Assembly: GCA_022749755.1 (NCBI GenBank)
Contig: JAGQDM010000070.1
Coordinates: forward strand, 3,408,344 to 3,472,343
Direction of reading: 5' to 3'
DNA: 64,000 nt
Source: Azadirachta indica
Lineage: Eukaryota > Streptophyta > Magnoliopsida > Sapindales > Meliaceae
Shown one piece after another: positions 34,648 to 45,671 of this stretch. The notes beneath the pieces were generated by a model. It was not told the DNA's origin and did not search any database. It worked only from the letters and a program-made list of their open reading frames with translations. Position numbers and translations under genes: made by a program. How positions within the stretch are numbered: the stretch's first letter is position 1; every line of letters begins with the position of its first letter.

Positions 34648-36314
34648 GAATGGATCTGAATCGTAGTTCAGATGAAAGTTGGTTTAGTGATTATTATTAT
34701 GGTAAATTAGTGTATCAAGATGTCAATCTGAGATCTTATTTTGGTTCGATACGTCCACCTACGAGACTCACCTTTGGCTTTCGTCTTGGTAGGTGTATTA
34801 TTCTACATTTTCCCAAAAGAACATTCATTCATTTCTTTCTTCCCCGTCGACCACGACGACGCGAAAAAACCAGACCCGGAAAGGAGAAGGGCCGGTGGTG
34901 GACATTCGGGAAAGTCGGGCCGATCGGGTGTCTTCATTCAAGCGACGATACAGAAGAAGAAAGAAAACGAAACGAAGCAAGGAAAGGGGGGGGCAAGGAA
35001 AAGAGTCGAGTCGATCAGGCTCGACGACCGGGAGAAGCAAAACGAAAGAAGGATTTGGCCGAAAAAAAAGCAACGCTATGGATACCATGACCGACCACCA
35101 TCTCTAAAGAAGAATCTTTCTAAATTACTTCGGGTCAGCGGGGCCTTCAAGCATCCGAAATACGCCGGGGTTGTAAATGACATAGCGTTCCTGATATCAA
35201 ATGACAACTTCTTCAGAAAAACGAAGTTATTCAAGTTCTTTTTTCCAAAGAAGTCCCGCTCCGACGGCCAGACGAGTCATCTACAACAAAGGACCCTCCC
35301 TGCAGTGCGCCCCTCCTTGAATTATTCGGTCATGCAATACTTATTGAATACAAAGAACAAAATTCATTTCGACCCCGTCTCCGTTCTCAATCATTTCGTG
35401 GAACCGGGCGTGGCTGAACCATCTACGATGGGGGGAGCGAATGCACAGGGAAGAAGCAACGATAAGAGAATACGTTCTCGCATGTTTTTTTTTTTTTGTA
35501 GAAAGCTTGACCAGCGAGAAAAAGTGTTTGGCCGAATCCAAAAAGAGGTTGACCCACTTCATTCGCCAAGCGAATGATCTTCGCTTCGCGGGAACAACAA
35601 AAACCACCATCTTTCTCTTTCCTTTCTTCGGTGCTACCTTTTTCTTTCTAAGAGATGGGGTTGGGGTGTATAATAACTTTTTTTTTTTTTGAGGATGCCC
35701 GGGAACAACTCCTAGGTCAATGTTGGATCAAATGTTGGAACCTCATGGGTAAGGATAAGGTAATGGAATTGATAGAGAAATTCATAAACCTAGGTGGGAT
35801 AGGAGAATTGATAAAGGGAATAGAGATGATGATAGAGATCATACTGAAAAACAGAAGAATTCCGTACGGGTACAACTCTTATTTAAACGAAGTAAAAAAA
35901 ATGCGATCTTTGTTGTCTAATAGAACAAACACTAATACCTTAATTGAGTCGGTAAAGATCAAATCTGTTTATCAAAGTGCTTCTCCGATTGCTCAAGACA
36001 TCTCTTTTCAACTGAGGAACAAAACAAGATCATTTCGTTCCATTTTTAGTAAAATAGTGAAGGATATTCCATTAGTAATGAATAAAGGGGTTGAGGGGAT
36101 CCGTATATGTTGTTCAGGTCGATTAGAAGGCGCAGAAATAGCTAGAACTGAATGCGGAAAGTATGGAAAAACATCTTGTAATGTATTTAACCAGAAAATC
36201 GATTATGCTCCTGCGGAAGTATCTACTCGTTACGGAATCTCAGGTGTCAAAGTGTGGATTTCATATAGTAAAAAAAAAGGGGTACGTGCTATATCCGAAA
36301 CGTACGAAATTTAG
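34617..36314 (+). CDS. rps3: rps3, ribosomal protein S3, intron-less, with three frameshifts
   Basis: The product is part of the head of the mitoribosomal small subunit. The ATG at 34617 gives [20 protein letters not shown] and the gene ends in SETYEI before TAG 36312-36314. Exon 1 normally ends after 74 nt, but here TGGTTTAGTGA runs straight into TTATTATTATGG at 34690/34691, so the usual group II intron is absent. The frame changes by +1 at three homopolymers: G8 (34986-34993), T13 (35485-35497) and T13 (35678-35690). The three shifts sum to zero, so the N- and C-terminal parts share a frame. Similarity to plant S3 is high throughout, including NDIAFLI and the C-terminal KH-type region. The gene overlaps rpl16. 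These shifts are either sequencing errors or a pseudogene. Confidence 0.93.
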
Positions 36315-36720
36315 TAAATATCGTAAAGGCAGATGTAGTAGGGGTTGCAAACCGGACGGTACACAACTTGGTTTTGGAAGATATGGCACTAAAAGTTATA
36401 AAGCTGGTCGTCTTTCATATCGAGCCATTGAAGCAGCGCGTCGGGCTACAATCGGACAATTCCATCGTGCTATGAGCGGACAATTCCGAAGAAATGGTAA
36501 GATATGGGTAAGAGTTCTCGCGGATCTCCCTATTACCGGGAAACCTACAGAAGTAAGAATGGGAAGAGGAAAAGGAAATCCTACGGGTTGGATTGCTCGT
36601 GTGTCCACGGGACAAATCCTATTTGAAATGGATGGTGTGAGTTTGTCAAATGCTCGACAAGCCGCTACATTAGCGGCGCATAAACCATGTTCGTCAACCA
36701 AGTTTGTTCAGTGGTCGTAA
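36163..36720 (+). CDS. rpl16: rpl16, ribosomal protein L16
   Basis: L16 is a large-subunit protein of the mitoribosome near the peptidyl transferase centre. The frame is intact from the ATG at 36163 to TAA 36718-36720 (185 codons) and overlaps the 3' end of rps3 by about 150 nt, as in other plants. The bacterial L16 N-terminus aligns with the sequence beginning at the GTG at 36286 (VLYPKRTKF), so the real start may be that GTG and the upstream 41 codons may simply be shared with rps3. The conserved core includes [11 protein letters not shown] and the long stretch [20 protein letters not shown]. It ends in STKFVQWS. It is the only mitochondrial protein gene here with no frame break. Confidence 0.96.
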   Translation: MEKHLVMYLTRKSIMLLRKYLLVTESQVSKCGFHIVKKKGYVLYPKRTKFSKYRKGRCSRGCKPDGTQLGFGRYGTKSYKAGRLSYRAIEAARRATIGQFHRAMSGQFRRNGKIWVRVLADLPITGKPTEVRMGRGKGNPTGWIARVSTGQILFEMDGVSLSNARQAATLAAHKPCSSTKFVQWS

Positions 36721-37380
36721 CATAATTGGTTAGTGGGGAAAACCCGGGCCGAGATTCAAAAAAATTAGGCGAAGTGCTTGTTCCTGAATGACAGAAGTGG
36801 AAAGACACTAAGGGGGAGGGATATACTCTTTTTCTTTGATTTTTTTTTGTAATCGCCGAAATTGTACGACTTGTTCCAGGCGTACGACCCTCATACGTTA
36901 AGGTTGATTTCCGCCGGCCCGGTTCCAAACCTGCACAAAGAATTCCCTTGTTTCTGTGGCTCTCGAGTCGTAGCGAAGGGCCTCGCTTTCTAGACGCCCG
37001 AGCAGAACCTTTTCAGTTATTGGTCAGTTCCTCACTCCGGGGAGGAGTGAATGAAGGTTTGCGTAGTTACGTTCCTCAGTGCCGTCTCCTTTCTAATAGA
37101 GTGATTGGTACAGTCAAGTCAAGTAGGAAGAGTCGTAGGGCACAAACGGAGTTAACGGTTATTCCTTAGTTGGTTAGTTCATCTATCCTTTCAGTTTGTA
37201 GTTCATAGATACCTTTTCGGTTGTGCTAAGTGAACCTTGTTAGCTTTCTCTGTCCAAGAAGCTGTTGCAAGGAAGTCTCCGTCCCAATGCTTTCTCTTTA
37301 GATAGGCCAGTAAAGTGTCCAAGGCAGGTTCGGGATAAACAACTAATCCAATAGATCAAACTTCTTTTCGTTGGAGAAGT
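36721..37380. other. Intergenic spacer
   Basis: No gene recognised. The minus frame 36665-36928 is antisense to the rpl16 end and the plus frame 36948-37169 has no motif. Confidence 0.5.
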
Positions 37381-38950
37381 TCTAAGCTAATCAAAGGCAG
37401 TGCGATTGCGGATCACTTGGCAGAACATCCGTTGCCTGCCTACGAACCCATGAGGACGGATTTCCCTGACGACGAAGAAGAAGAAGAAGCAGGCTTCCAT
37501 ATGTTTTTCGACGGTGCATCAAATCAGAAGGAAGGGTTGGGGAATAGGGGCAGTTCTGGTCTCACCCCCTGGTGCTCACATCCCCATTGCAGTGAAGCTG
37601 AAGTTCGACTGTTCGAATAAGGTTGCTGTGTTTTACCAGACTGAAAGCGGCAGTTTATATAGGTATTGAAGAGCTGGATGTGTTTGGAGATTCTTCACTG
37701 GTCATAAGCAAGACCATCGGTAAGTGGGAGATGAAAAATGTCAAGTTCATCCCCTACCATGGATATTTTGAAGCACTCGCCAATAAGTTAAAGAGGATGA
37801 CCTTCGCCTACATGTCCAGGACAAAAAAAAAAAGCACTTCACGGATGTTAAAGCTACACTCGCCTCCATGATTGAGATACCAGGGGGTAGTTATATAAGA
37901 TAAGACCGATAGATCTTGGGCAAAGAGATGAGATGTACTGTCTTGAGCTTGAGCTTGAGAGAAGAAGAAGATCATAACCATGGTATGCATGCATATAGAA
38001 AGCAGTATCTGGGGGACAAAACATTCCCTGCGGATGCTACCAAAAACGACCTACAGATGATTCAACGCTTGGCTCATTAGTTCGTTCTCTCTACGGGGGC
38101 ATCCCTTTCAAAGGGTCTCCTAATCAAGTCTGGCTACGCTTTCTCGATGCAATGGAGGCGCAGCAGACCATTGTTCATGGTGGGATTTGCGGCCCCCACA
38201 TGAATGGACATATGCTGGCTAAGAAGCTTCTCGGGATGGGTTACTACTGGTCCACCATGGAGTCAGATTGTACAGAACTCTGTCAGATTGACGCCAACAA
38301 GATCAACGCACCACCAAACGAGCTGCACAAGTTGACCACTCCGTGGCCCTTTGCAGTCTTGGCATGGATGGATCTTCTTTTTCCCCTGCCACAGAAGACC
38401 TCCAAGGAAACAAATTGCGTTATAGTGGCAATCGATTATTTCACCAAGTGGGTGGGGTGGAGGCAGCATCAGTTGCCCAGTTTACCGCAAAGAACACGCT
38501 GCTCAGATTCTTTCAGAAGGACATCATCTGTCGGCCCCCATGAGATAATCAAAGATCACGGGACTCATTTCAAGAAAAAGGGCTTTATGCGAAAAGTACA
38601 AGATTCAGCACCGATGGTGCCTCTCCTTACCGTCCCCAGACCAATGGAGCGGTTGAAGCAGCCAATAAAGATTGGAAGCAGATCTTGGCTTGGAGAAGAT
38701 GTCATAGAACTATTTCGCATGGCACGAGATGTTGCCATATGCAAGAAGGGAGAACGTCGATTCGAAAAACTGGGGCAACTCCATATTCGCTTGTGTACGG
38801 GATGGAAGCCGCTCTACCAATAGAAAGAAGTCGAGATACCATCTTTACGCATTTTTATGTAAGAAGAGCTAGAAGAAGGTTAATGGTAGGTATGAGCGCT
38901 TGAATCTGATCGAAGAGAAACGGCTACGCGCGATCGGTTATGCTCAGGCC
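37381..38950 (+). mobile_element. Ty3/gypsy RNase H and integrase remnant
   Basis: The plus strand begins with KGSAIADHLAEHPLP, then MFFDGASNQKEGLG, the start of the RNase H domain. FGDSSLVISKTIGKWEMKN and FIPYHGYFEAL follow, then the integrase zinc-binding region (HGGICGPHMNGH at about 38179) and the core (WMDLLFP, VAIDYFTKWV, IKDHGTHF). The third catalytic Glu lies in the usual QTNGAVEAANK pattern near 38640, in another frame. At least five frame changes or stops make it dead. Gag, protease and LTRs are not visible. This domain order and the GICGPH motif are typical of non-chromovirus plant Ty3/gypsy elements (inference). Confidence 0.88.
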
Positions 38951-39162
38951 TATCAACGTCGAATGGCCCGAGCCTAGGTTGGTTTAAGCCGCGCCGCGAG
39001 AGTTCCAGCCGGGGGCTCATCGTAGGCTCTCCCAGCAGCAGCTTCGGCAGTCCAGGGGGTTTGCCAACTTCGGGGCACAACTCTCTATTCTTCGGATGGA
39101 TTCCTCTTCCTTCCCTCTTCTTTCTCTCTCTCTCTGTCCGTCTTTTTCTTTCTTCATGTCCT

Positions 39163-39255
39163 CTTCCCTTCCCTATATCTCTTAACCGGTCGGTTATTCC
39201 GCGTTGCATACCTACTTTTCATAGAAAGAAGATAGGTGCGGAGTTCTTGCTTGTC
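39163..39255 (+). pseudogene. Mitovirus RdRp-like fragment (copy 2)
   Basis: The plus frame reads LPFPISLNRS then IPRCIPTFHRKKI, parallel to the same order inside the larger relic at 47360-47420 (LPFPVS, IPRCIPSFHR). It represents the N-terminal region of a mitovirus polymerase only. The nucleotide sequence differs enough from copies 1 and 3 to indicate separate insertions or long divergence. No motif for catalysis is present. Confidence 0.65.
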
Positions 39256-40076
39256 TTATTGAGATGAGGATACTGGCTTGCTTTTCTTAGGAGTAAGCCA
39301 AGCAAGTCTTTAGAGCCGCATTGATTCCAATGCTTTCTTTGCCAGTTCTATTGCTTGGAGTAGATAGTTAGGCTATCGAGAAGGAATAACTACCTATCTT
39401 GCTAGCGAATCCAGGGAGGGAGATATAAACGTAACTAAAAGTCAGTAGCGAGCTAACAGGTCTGTGTTAAGGGATTAGGTTAATGAATCTATAAGATAAG
39501 TAGTAAGTAGTATTTAATAGTAATGAGACCTCTTATTGGATCTTTAATACACCACTATACTATGATGAGGGGAGTTCATATCATAAAGGGCTAGAAGGAA
39601 TCAATCATTACAGGAAGAGGAGGGAGGACTTTTTTGACTTCCTACGCAGAGCGGGAAAGACAAGCGCAAATAGATGACTTCTATAAGGTCACACTGGACT
39701 TGCTAATCTCCTAGTATTTAGGCATTGACTCAAATCAAAAAGAGTTCTTTGCCTGCTCAGCCGCAACTCCTTTCAGGGTTCCAAACCTTGGTCTATTTGA
39801 CTGTCTGGCCTGTTAGGCTTTTGAGTTGTTTCGTGTCTTGTGATGAGGGCTTGTTTTGTGAGGTATCAAGGATATCAAGGAAGTATGATCTGTTTACTTA
39901 ACTTAGTAGTAGTTATGTGGTACGCAAGGGAAAGGCAGGTAGGGGTTGGGCTCAGCAAGTTCAGATAAGGTTCTGTCTCTCCCGATACAACCAAACAAGC
40001 TGAGTCTATTATTGAATTCACTACTATATGATATTCCCTGCCCTTCAAGCAAGCATGGGAAATAGGAGGTTAGCGC
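39256..40076. other. Intergenic spacer
   Basis: No gene recognised. The minus frame 39903-40160 has no motif. Confidence 0.5.
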
Positions 40077-40442
40077 ATGATAAGTAAATGTAAAAGCAGT
40101 CCCACAAGCAAGGGACAGAGGAAAGGAATAGTTTCTGGAATCAGTCCCAGTCCTAAGCAAGTGAAGCTAGTCCTTTGGTTATCCCAACAATGGGGGATAA
40201 CAACCGCTTATGCGGCCACTCCTTCTGAAGAGGCCCTATTGGCCCATTACTTGTCCTACGAGGAGGACCCTGACTACGTCAGGTTTGTCTACGAGGAACT
40301 TCAAAGAGCAGCCACACTTGGAGCCTACGACGAAGCACTGTGTAGGTTTCTTAAGGCAGGGATGCTTCTGAAGCTAAAAGGAAAAAAGATAAATGATTTC
40401 ACAGCTCCTCTTTGCCCCCTATCTAGTCTAGTAAGGCTTTGA
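40077..40442 (+). CDS. Unknown ORF, 121 aa, upstream of rps1
   Basis: ATG 40077 to TGA 40440-40442. The N-terminus is basic (SKCKSSPTSKGQRKG) and the rest looks like a genuine globular protein: VKLVLWLSQQWGITT, then SEEALLAHYLSYEEDPDYV and VYEELQRAATLGAYDEALCR. It is rich in Leu, Glu and Tyr with regular helical periodicity, unlike neighbouring spacer frames. No known family comes to mind. The next ORF (40477-40713) sits in another frame and may be its continuation after a frameshift. Plasmid, viral or nuclear origin are all open. Confidence 0.45.
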   Translation: MISKCKSSPTSKGQRKGIVSGISPSPKQVKLVLWLSQQWGITTAYAATPSEEALLAHYLSYEEDPDYVRFVYEELQRAATLGAYDEALCRFLKAGMLLKLKGKKINDFTAPLCPLSSLVRL

Positions 40443-40476
40443 TTTACGAGGTTCTGAATACAGCATTTCTGACTTA

Positions 40477-40713
40477 ATGGATGCACTAATGGATGAGGGG
40501 TTGCGTGGGCAATTCCTGAATATCGATAGAACGTTGATTAATATTCAGGAAGAGATCCAGGTTTTTTTCCTATCTGATCTTTGTCAACACAGGACTCGGA
40601 GCCCCCTGCTCAAACAAAAGGGTAATCCTTCGGACTTCGTCTCCTTTCGGATTTCTTATAGTGGAGCGGTAGGGGAGAAGACTAATTTTTCATTCTATAT
40701 GGGGGGGAGGTGA
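40477..40713 (+). CDS. Unknown ORF, 78 aa, possible continuation of the 40077 ORF
   Basis: The frame is open from about 40438, before the ATG at 40477 (GSEYSISDLMDALMDEG), to the TGA at 40711-40713. It includes MDALMDEGLRGQFLNIDR and the helical NIQEEIQVFFLSDL. It follows the 40077 ORF in the +1 frame with almost no gap, which suggests a single older gene split by one frameshift. No family is recognised. It ends about 150 nt before the rps1 similarity begins. Confidence 0.4.
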   Translation: MDALMDEGLRGQFLNIDRTLINIQEEIQVFFLSDLCQHRTRSPLLKQKGNPSDFVSFRISYSGAVGEKTNFSFYMGGR

Positions 40714-40860
40714 AGCCTAGAGAGGCGGAAGCGGCAAATCGCTTCTACCGAGTTCCCCAACAGCAGCTTAGCTTAGTAGAGTAGCTTAACTCTTTCTACT
40801 GGCGTGGCGCTGCTGGATGCTTCTGATCAATAGGAAGAGGAGGAAAAAAAAAAGCTTAGT

Positions 40861-41473
40861 TTGAGCATCTATTTGAGTCGATCATTTCCAAGATCTAATT
40901 CAAGTTTTTTCTTATGTAGTGGAAACGCCTTACAATCTGAAGTTTTACGCTTAAGGGAAGAAATGTTCTTGGTGGATGCAGGACTTGGGACCCCCCCAGA
41001 ATTTGTATTTGATGCAAGATGAGCTTACAGGAGTGCCAATCAAGCGAGCCACCAGGTTTGAGAATAAGGTGGGATCCCTGGATCTAGTGGCCGGTGAATC
41101 ACTGATCAAAGAGCAGATTCTGGAGAGATTCTTCATCGATCTAGTGGCCGGTGAATCACTGATCAAAGAGCGAGCAGCCGCCAGGTTTAATGATTTGGTG
41201 GGATCCACAGATGTAGTGGCTGGTGAACCGCTTCTTCTTCTTCCACGAAGATTCAGACAAAACCGAGCTTGGATGGAACTGAACAAGATTTGGCGAACGA
41301 ATACAAAGGTCAAAGGCTTTATTATTGAGAGAATAAAAGGAGGTTATTCAGTAGCCATCGCGGGTTTCATTACTTTTCTTCCATTCCGTCCTCGTATAAG
41401 GAAAAGGATATCGAATGATCGATTCACCATTGAGAGCATTAACCCCAAAAGGACGAATATTGTGGTGTTATAA
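40861..41473 (+). CDS. rps1: rps1, ribosomal protein S1, start and frame disrupted
   Basis: The product is small-subunit protein S1 with an S1/OB-fold RNA-binding part. The plant N-terminus (SIYLSRSFPRSN, then ALQSEVLRLREEMFLVDAG) begins at 40861, but the first codon is TTG where ATG is expected. This frame meets a TGA at 41020-41022. From a C7 run and nearby insertion (about 40991-41012) the protein continues in the next frame with MQDELTGVPIKRATRFENK to TNIVVL, ending at TAA 41471-41473. Without repair, the usable ORF starts at the ATG at 40976 (165 aa, MQDLGPPQ). A 34-bp direct repeat at 41081-41114 and 41138-41171 encodes DLVAGESLIKE twice. As far as I recall the repeat is normal for plant rps1. 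Confidence 0.92.
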
Positions 41474-44400
41474 CAGCGGCAGATCAAACAAGAACTTGAT
41501 GAGCGATCTGCTGCTGACGAAAAAAGAGCACTTTTTTCAATTCCGAAGCCTAGCGTCTCCTGATAACACTCTATCACCTTAATCCATTCTTTTTTTGAGG
41601 GTCTGGCACTTATTCCGGCCCTCTATTTACATAGCGAAGAAAGGCAAAGGCTCTTGCTCGAATGCGTGACTGCGGCGCGCCTATCGCCCCGGCACGGCAC
41701 TCTAAAATGCATGTTGGGTTGAGCAAGAATACTGCGACTAGGGAGACGAAGAATGAAATTGAAGGCATAGTCTCAATAAAAAGAATTGAACACCAACCAA
41801 CGAGTGGCGGATTTGATTTTGATGGAGTCTTTGCAGAAGAAGACCCCTATAGGAGGGGCGCTAGCGCGCTACAACTAGCAGCTCTCATCTTTCATTTTGT
41901 TGCGTCCTTCTTTTATTCATATTCAATCTTCCGCTTTCATCGCTCGTAGTTGCTCTCTTCCTTAATTGTTTGCTATCTTCTTCTTAGCCTCGTTTGGCGC
42001 TATATATACTTCTTTTTTCTTCTATTACGTGTCCATGAACATTAGTTCGAGTCTACGCCCATCTTTCTGAGTTCAAAGAGGGTTTCGCGAGTCCAAAACG
42101 GGAGGTTTAGTGTGAGTCCACAAAAGGGGAGTAAGTTTCTGGGCCACTCACATGTTGTCAATTCGAATGCTTTCTAATTTGCTTGAAGGTCCCTAGGACC
42201 ATATACTTTCTTACTAGTAGAGCAAGGAAAGTAATTCTTATGGTAAGTGGTCTATCTACACGACATCTTCTTTTATTGTTGACTGATCTTCCCCCTTGCC
42301 TTTTGAGCTGGGGCAATCAATCAGTCCATTCATTCCTGCCCTTCATTCAATAGATCGCTTAGCTCTATTTCTCAGTCAATCCCCTTTCCCTTTGTTCATG
42401 GCTTTGAATTTTTTGTAATGCTTTTATTTTCAGTAAAGATCTCGATGACCGCTTAATTCATCTTTCCTTTCCCGCTCCTGAATGAGAAGTGGTTTTTTTA
42501 CGGTCTTGGCCTGAGAAAAGTGATCTCTGAAACTGAAAGCTTTTCGACTGAAAAGTTACCTCTTAGGTCAGTAGCTGGCCGAGTAGCTGATAGACCAAAT
42601 AAGCACAGTAGCTGTTTAGAGCCGAAGGAGCTCTATTTTGGATTCTATTATATTTGGGATTCTATAGCCTACGTACTTGCCTTTAGGGGATCGAAGTTGG
42701 ATGAATCTCCAGTGGTTCCTTCCATCGGCGTCATCGAACCACGTTAGCAATTCGAAAAACGGAAGGCTCGAAATGACGGGTCAAAGGAATTTATCCGCTC
42801 CCTAGCCTCCGATCGATTTCCTACCTTCGCCGTAAAGAGGTCCCACGCTAAGCGCACTACTCCCAGGCAAGGTCATAAGAACCTTTGGGAATCCCTCCCA
42901 CCTCCGCCTCTATGATCCACGCCAAACACACGACGAGTTGAATGCTCTCCTTTATTTTTTTTTATTTAACCATGCCGCATATGTTTATAAGCTCAGCTTG
43001 GCCCCGGTCCCCCTCCCCAAGGCTCTCCCGTCTAATTAGTGCCGCTACCTCCTCCTCCGAGCGATCATCTCTCGTCGTCCTTCCGGCTCGCATCTTTTCT
43101 TCTTTCATCGCGAATGGTAGTACTCCTTCGGGTCTTGGCCTTGGTTGCACTTGTTCTCTCGCCGATGACTGAATTGGCTTATCATCCGTAGTCAAGCTCG
43201 GTTCGAGCGATCAAAGAGCAAGCTACCTCTATCGAGGTAGCTTGCCTTAGCATCCATAAATTGCAGCCTACGGAGTGGTGAATTAAACTAATAAAGAGGA
43301 GCAGACTGGCCCCTAATAATCGGTAGTTGCACATGCATTGCTCGATAGGTTAAGGGAGTTCGCTCATCCGCGCTCTTGCTTAAACGAATTCCTCTTTCGA
43401 TCCTACAACCCCTATTCTCATTCGCTGCTGGAATTCGACCTCCGTTGATGGATGTGCTTGGCCGGAAGGGTCCTCGACGGGGGCAGTAGCTTTCAGCTAT
43501 CCTTTGGGAGAGCAAGCTTCGAGATTCACTCTGCTATATATCCGCAGGACCTGCACCTGCTCGTGATGTTGACTTAGGAACGAATTCTCCAAGTGCACCC
43601 TCTGCGTCCCTTACTGCTAGTCTTGTTGTGACTGCGGAAATGAGAGGACTCGTCAGTGTCGATGTCACTGCAACCAAGGTATGCGACCTCCAAAACCACC
43701 ACTACACCCCGTCGCTATCCTTTTAGCGTTCCGCAATATCCATCTTCTTTCGTCTCAGCCTCCTGTTTAAGGAAGTCAGTCCGTCCCATCCAACGAATAA
43801 CACAACTATCTATCTCGCACCCTCTTCCCGCCTTGCCTGGCTTCTTAGCCTATCCTGCCCCTCCAGCTGCTAGTAGTTCCATGAGTAAGGGGTTCAGCCC
43901 TTACGTTTACGTGCCTATCTCACTTGTTTACAGCTCTTATAGGCTTTCTAGCGCTGCTTTCAAATGCAATGATTGGGCCCCCTAGACCTGAGGTCTTCAC
44001 TTCAATTGCTCAGTCCAAGTCTGCTGCAATTGGCAATTAAATTGGATAAGTATTGGTTGTCTACGACTCCTCCCGCTCACGCTAGCTAGTCTTTTTTCAT
44101 TGATCTTCTGCCCGTCTATCTCTTTCCGGTAAAATGCGCCTATCCAGGGACGTGTAAAGCAGCGGTAGATCAACATAGGTGTGAACAAAGCATCATTCCG
44201 TCAATTCATTCGTAAGTCTACAATAGCGATAACCTTAATACACTGTAGCAGCAGTCGGCACTCGAGTTCTTAGTACCAGGAGGTGAATTAGTGCGTCATC
44301 TGTTATCTGTTGTCTTGCCCAAGTCCTTCTCACTCGCATTCTCTTTATCGAAGACTTCGTGAATGGAATCTCCCAACTTGTAAGTAGAAATCTGGGCGGG

Positions 44401-45671
44401 TAGCTTTCTTGCTAGTTGAAGGTATCTTTTGGTTGCTTAAATACATTCTCGAAAAGGTGCTTTCTTTTCTTAAGTGAAAACGTGATTTTCATGGGCCTCT
44501 AGGTCTTTTCTGGTGCTCTGCCTGAAAATACGATAATTGAGTTTTTGAGACGTAGTTTTGTTAACAACGGGTACAAAGGCTAAGACAAAGCAGCTTCCTA
44601 AGTCACTCAGGTATGGCTTTGGTTAAGTAAATTGACTCCATCTTCACCAGTAGCCAAGGTAGGCATAATCCGCGTGAGCTCTTTAAAGTGTTTCGTGCCT
44701 CACCTCACTGGTGCTCTTCGTCAGATCTTTTTTGAAGTAACAAGAACTCTTTCCTTATGAAAGGGTCTCGTTCTGCCGTATGGGCTTTCCCCAAGGTGTA
44801 AAAAGTCTCATCTAGCTAGATCCTAAGATCTCGATCCACGGCTTAGTAATCCGCAGATGCTTCATACGAAGCCGAATCCGCTGAATCAGGGGAATCCACC
44901 GATCCAGGTAGGTGAGTTGGTATATAACCAAAGGAAGAGCAGAGGGAAAACTCGACCAGAAGACCAGCTAACCTAAGCGCCCACGAAGAGAGATTTCGAA
45001 TACTGAACTAAGTAGGTAGTAGGCCTTCAACCTACTTTGGGATCCTTTATCACAGAGCCGATTTCCTCAAAGCCGCCCTCTTTTCGAGAACATTACCTCA
45101 ACTCGTCATTGGTATTGATGACAAGGACTTTCATCACCGAACCCAACCTATGCCCCTTGCTAGAACACAAGTCTTAAGTGCTGGTCGGACACTCGGGGGA
45201 TCAGGGCTCGACCGGCCTGAACGCTGCATATCACGGGCGGGCTGCTATGTGGCTGACGGAAGGGAGGAGGATTAGAGCAGAACGATTTTGATGGCATGGC
45301 ATGTTTTGAGCTCATTTGAGCCTATAGATAGAGGTGACCTACGATAGTAGGTCAGGAATGTCGATGGGGCAGTTAAAGGTAGGGCTTTCGAGCTCCTGCT
45401 GCGAAAAACTCTAAAATGCTCTAGAAGCGCCATAGCCATAGAAGAGCATCTAACGCGCATTGAGCGAGCTGTTCAGGTGGTTTGTTGCTTTTCCCTTTTT
45501 GGCCCTCCGCAAAACCCGGAATTTAGCTTTGTCGTCTTATTTATGTTATGTTCAGCATTAGGGTCCTTCACATAATCTCTCACCGTGCCCCTTCCTTAAT
45601 TAGTCACGAGCGAGCCATGCCACATTGCATGGGAGGAACTGATCCTTCACTTCCTTTTTGAGCTTTCGATT
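41474..45671. other. Long intergenic spacer
   Basis: No gene recognised in about 4.2 kb. The frame 41662-41949 (plus) is open for 95 codons without a motif. The pair at 42942-43195 is mutually antisense (Ser/Arg-rich one way, Glu/Arg-rich the other). It contains the hairpin at 43218-43245 and a gcgctagcgcgc word near 41858. Confidence 0.45.
43218..43245. repeat. Perfect 12-bp hairpin
   Basis: gcaagctacctc, loop tatc, gaggtagcttgc. A stable stem-loop in otherwise plain spacer, not next to any recognised gene end. It could be an RNA 3'-end or processing structure, or simply a small inverted repeat. Confidence 0.75.

Noticed and set aside
36396..36701. 101-codon minus ORF opposite rpl16
   Set aside because: Exact antisense of the conserved rpl16 core, so a shadow.
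42942..43195. Two mutually antisense ORFs, Ser-rich and Glu/Arg-rich
   Set aside because: The complementary composition is what one low-complexity stretch gives on both strands.
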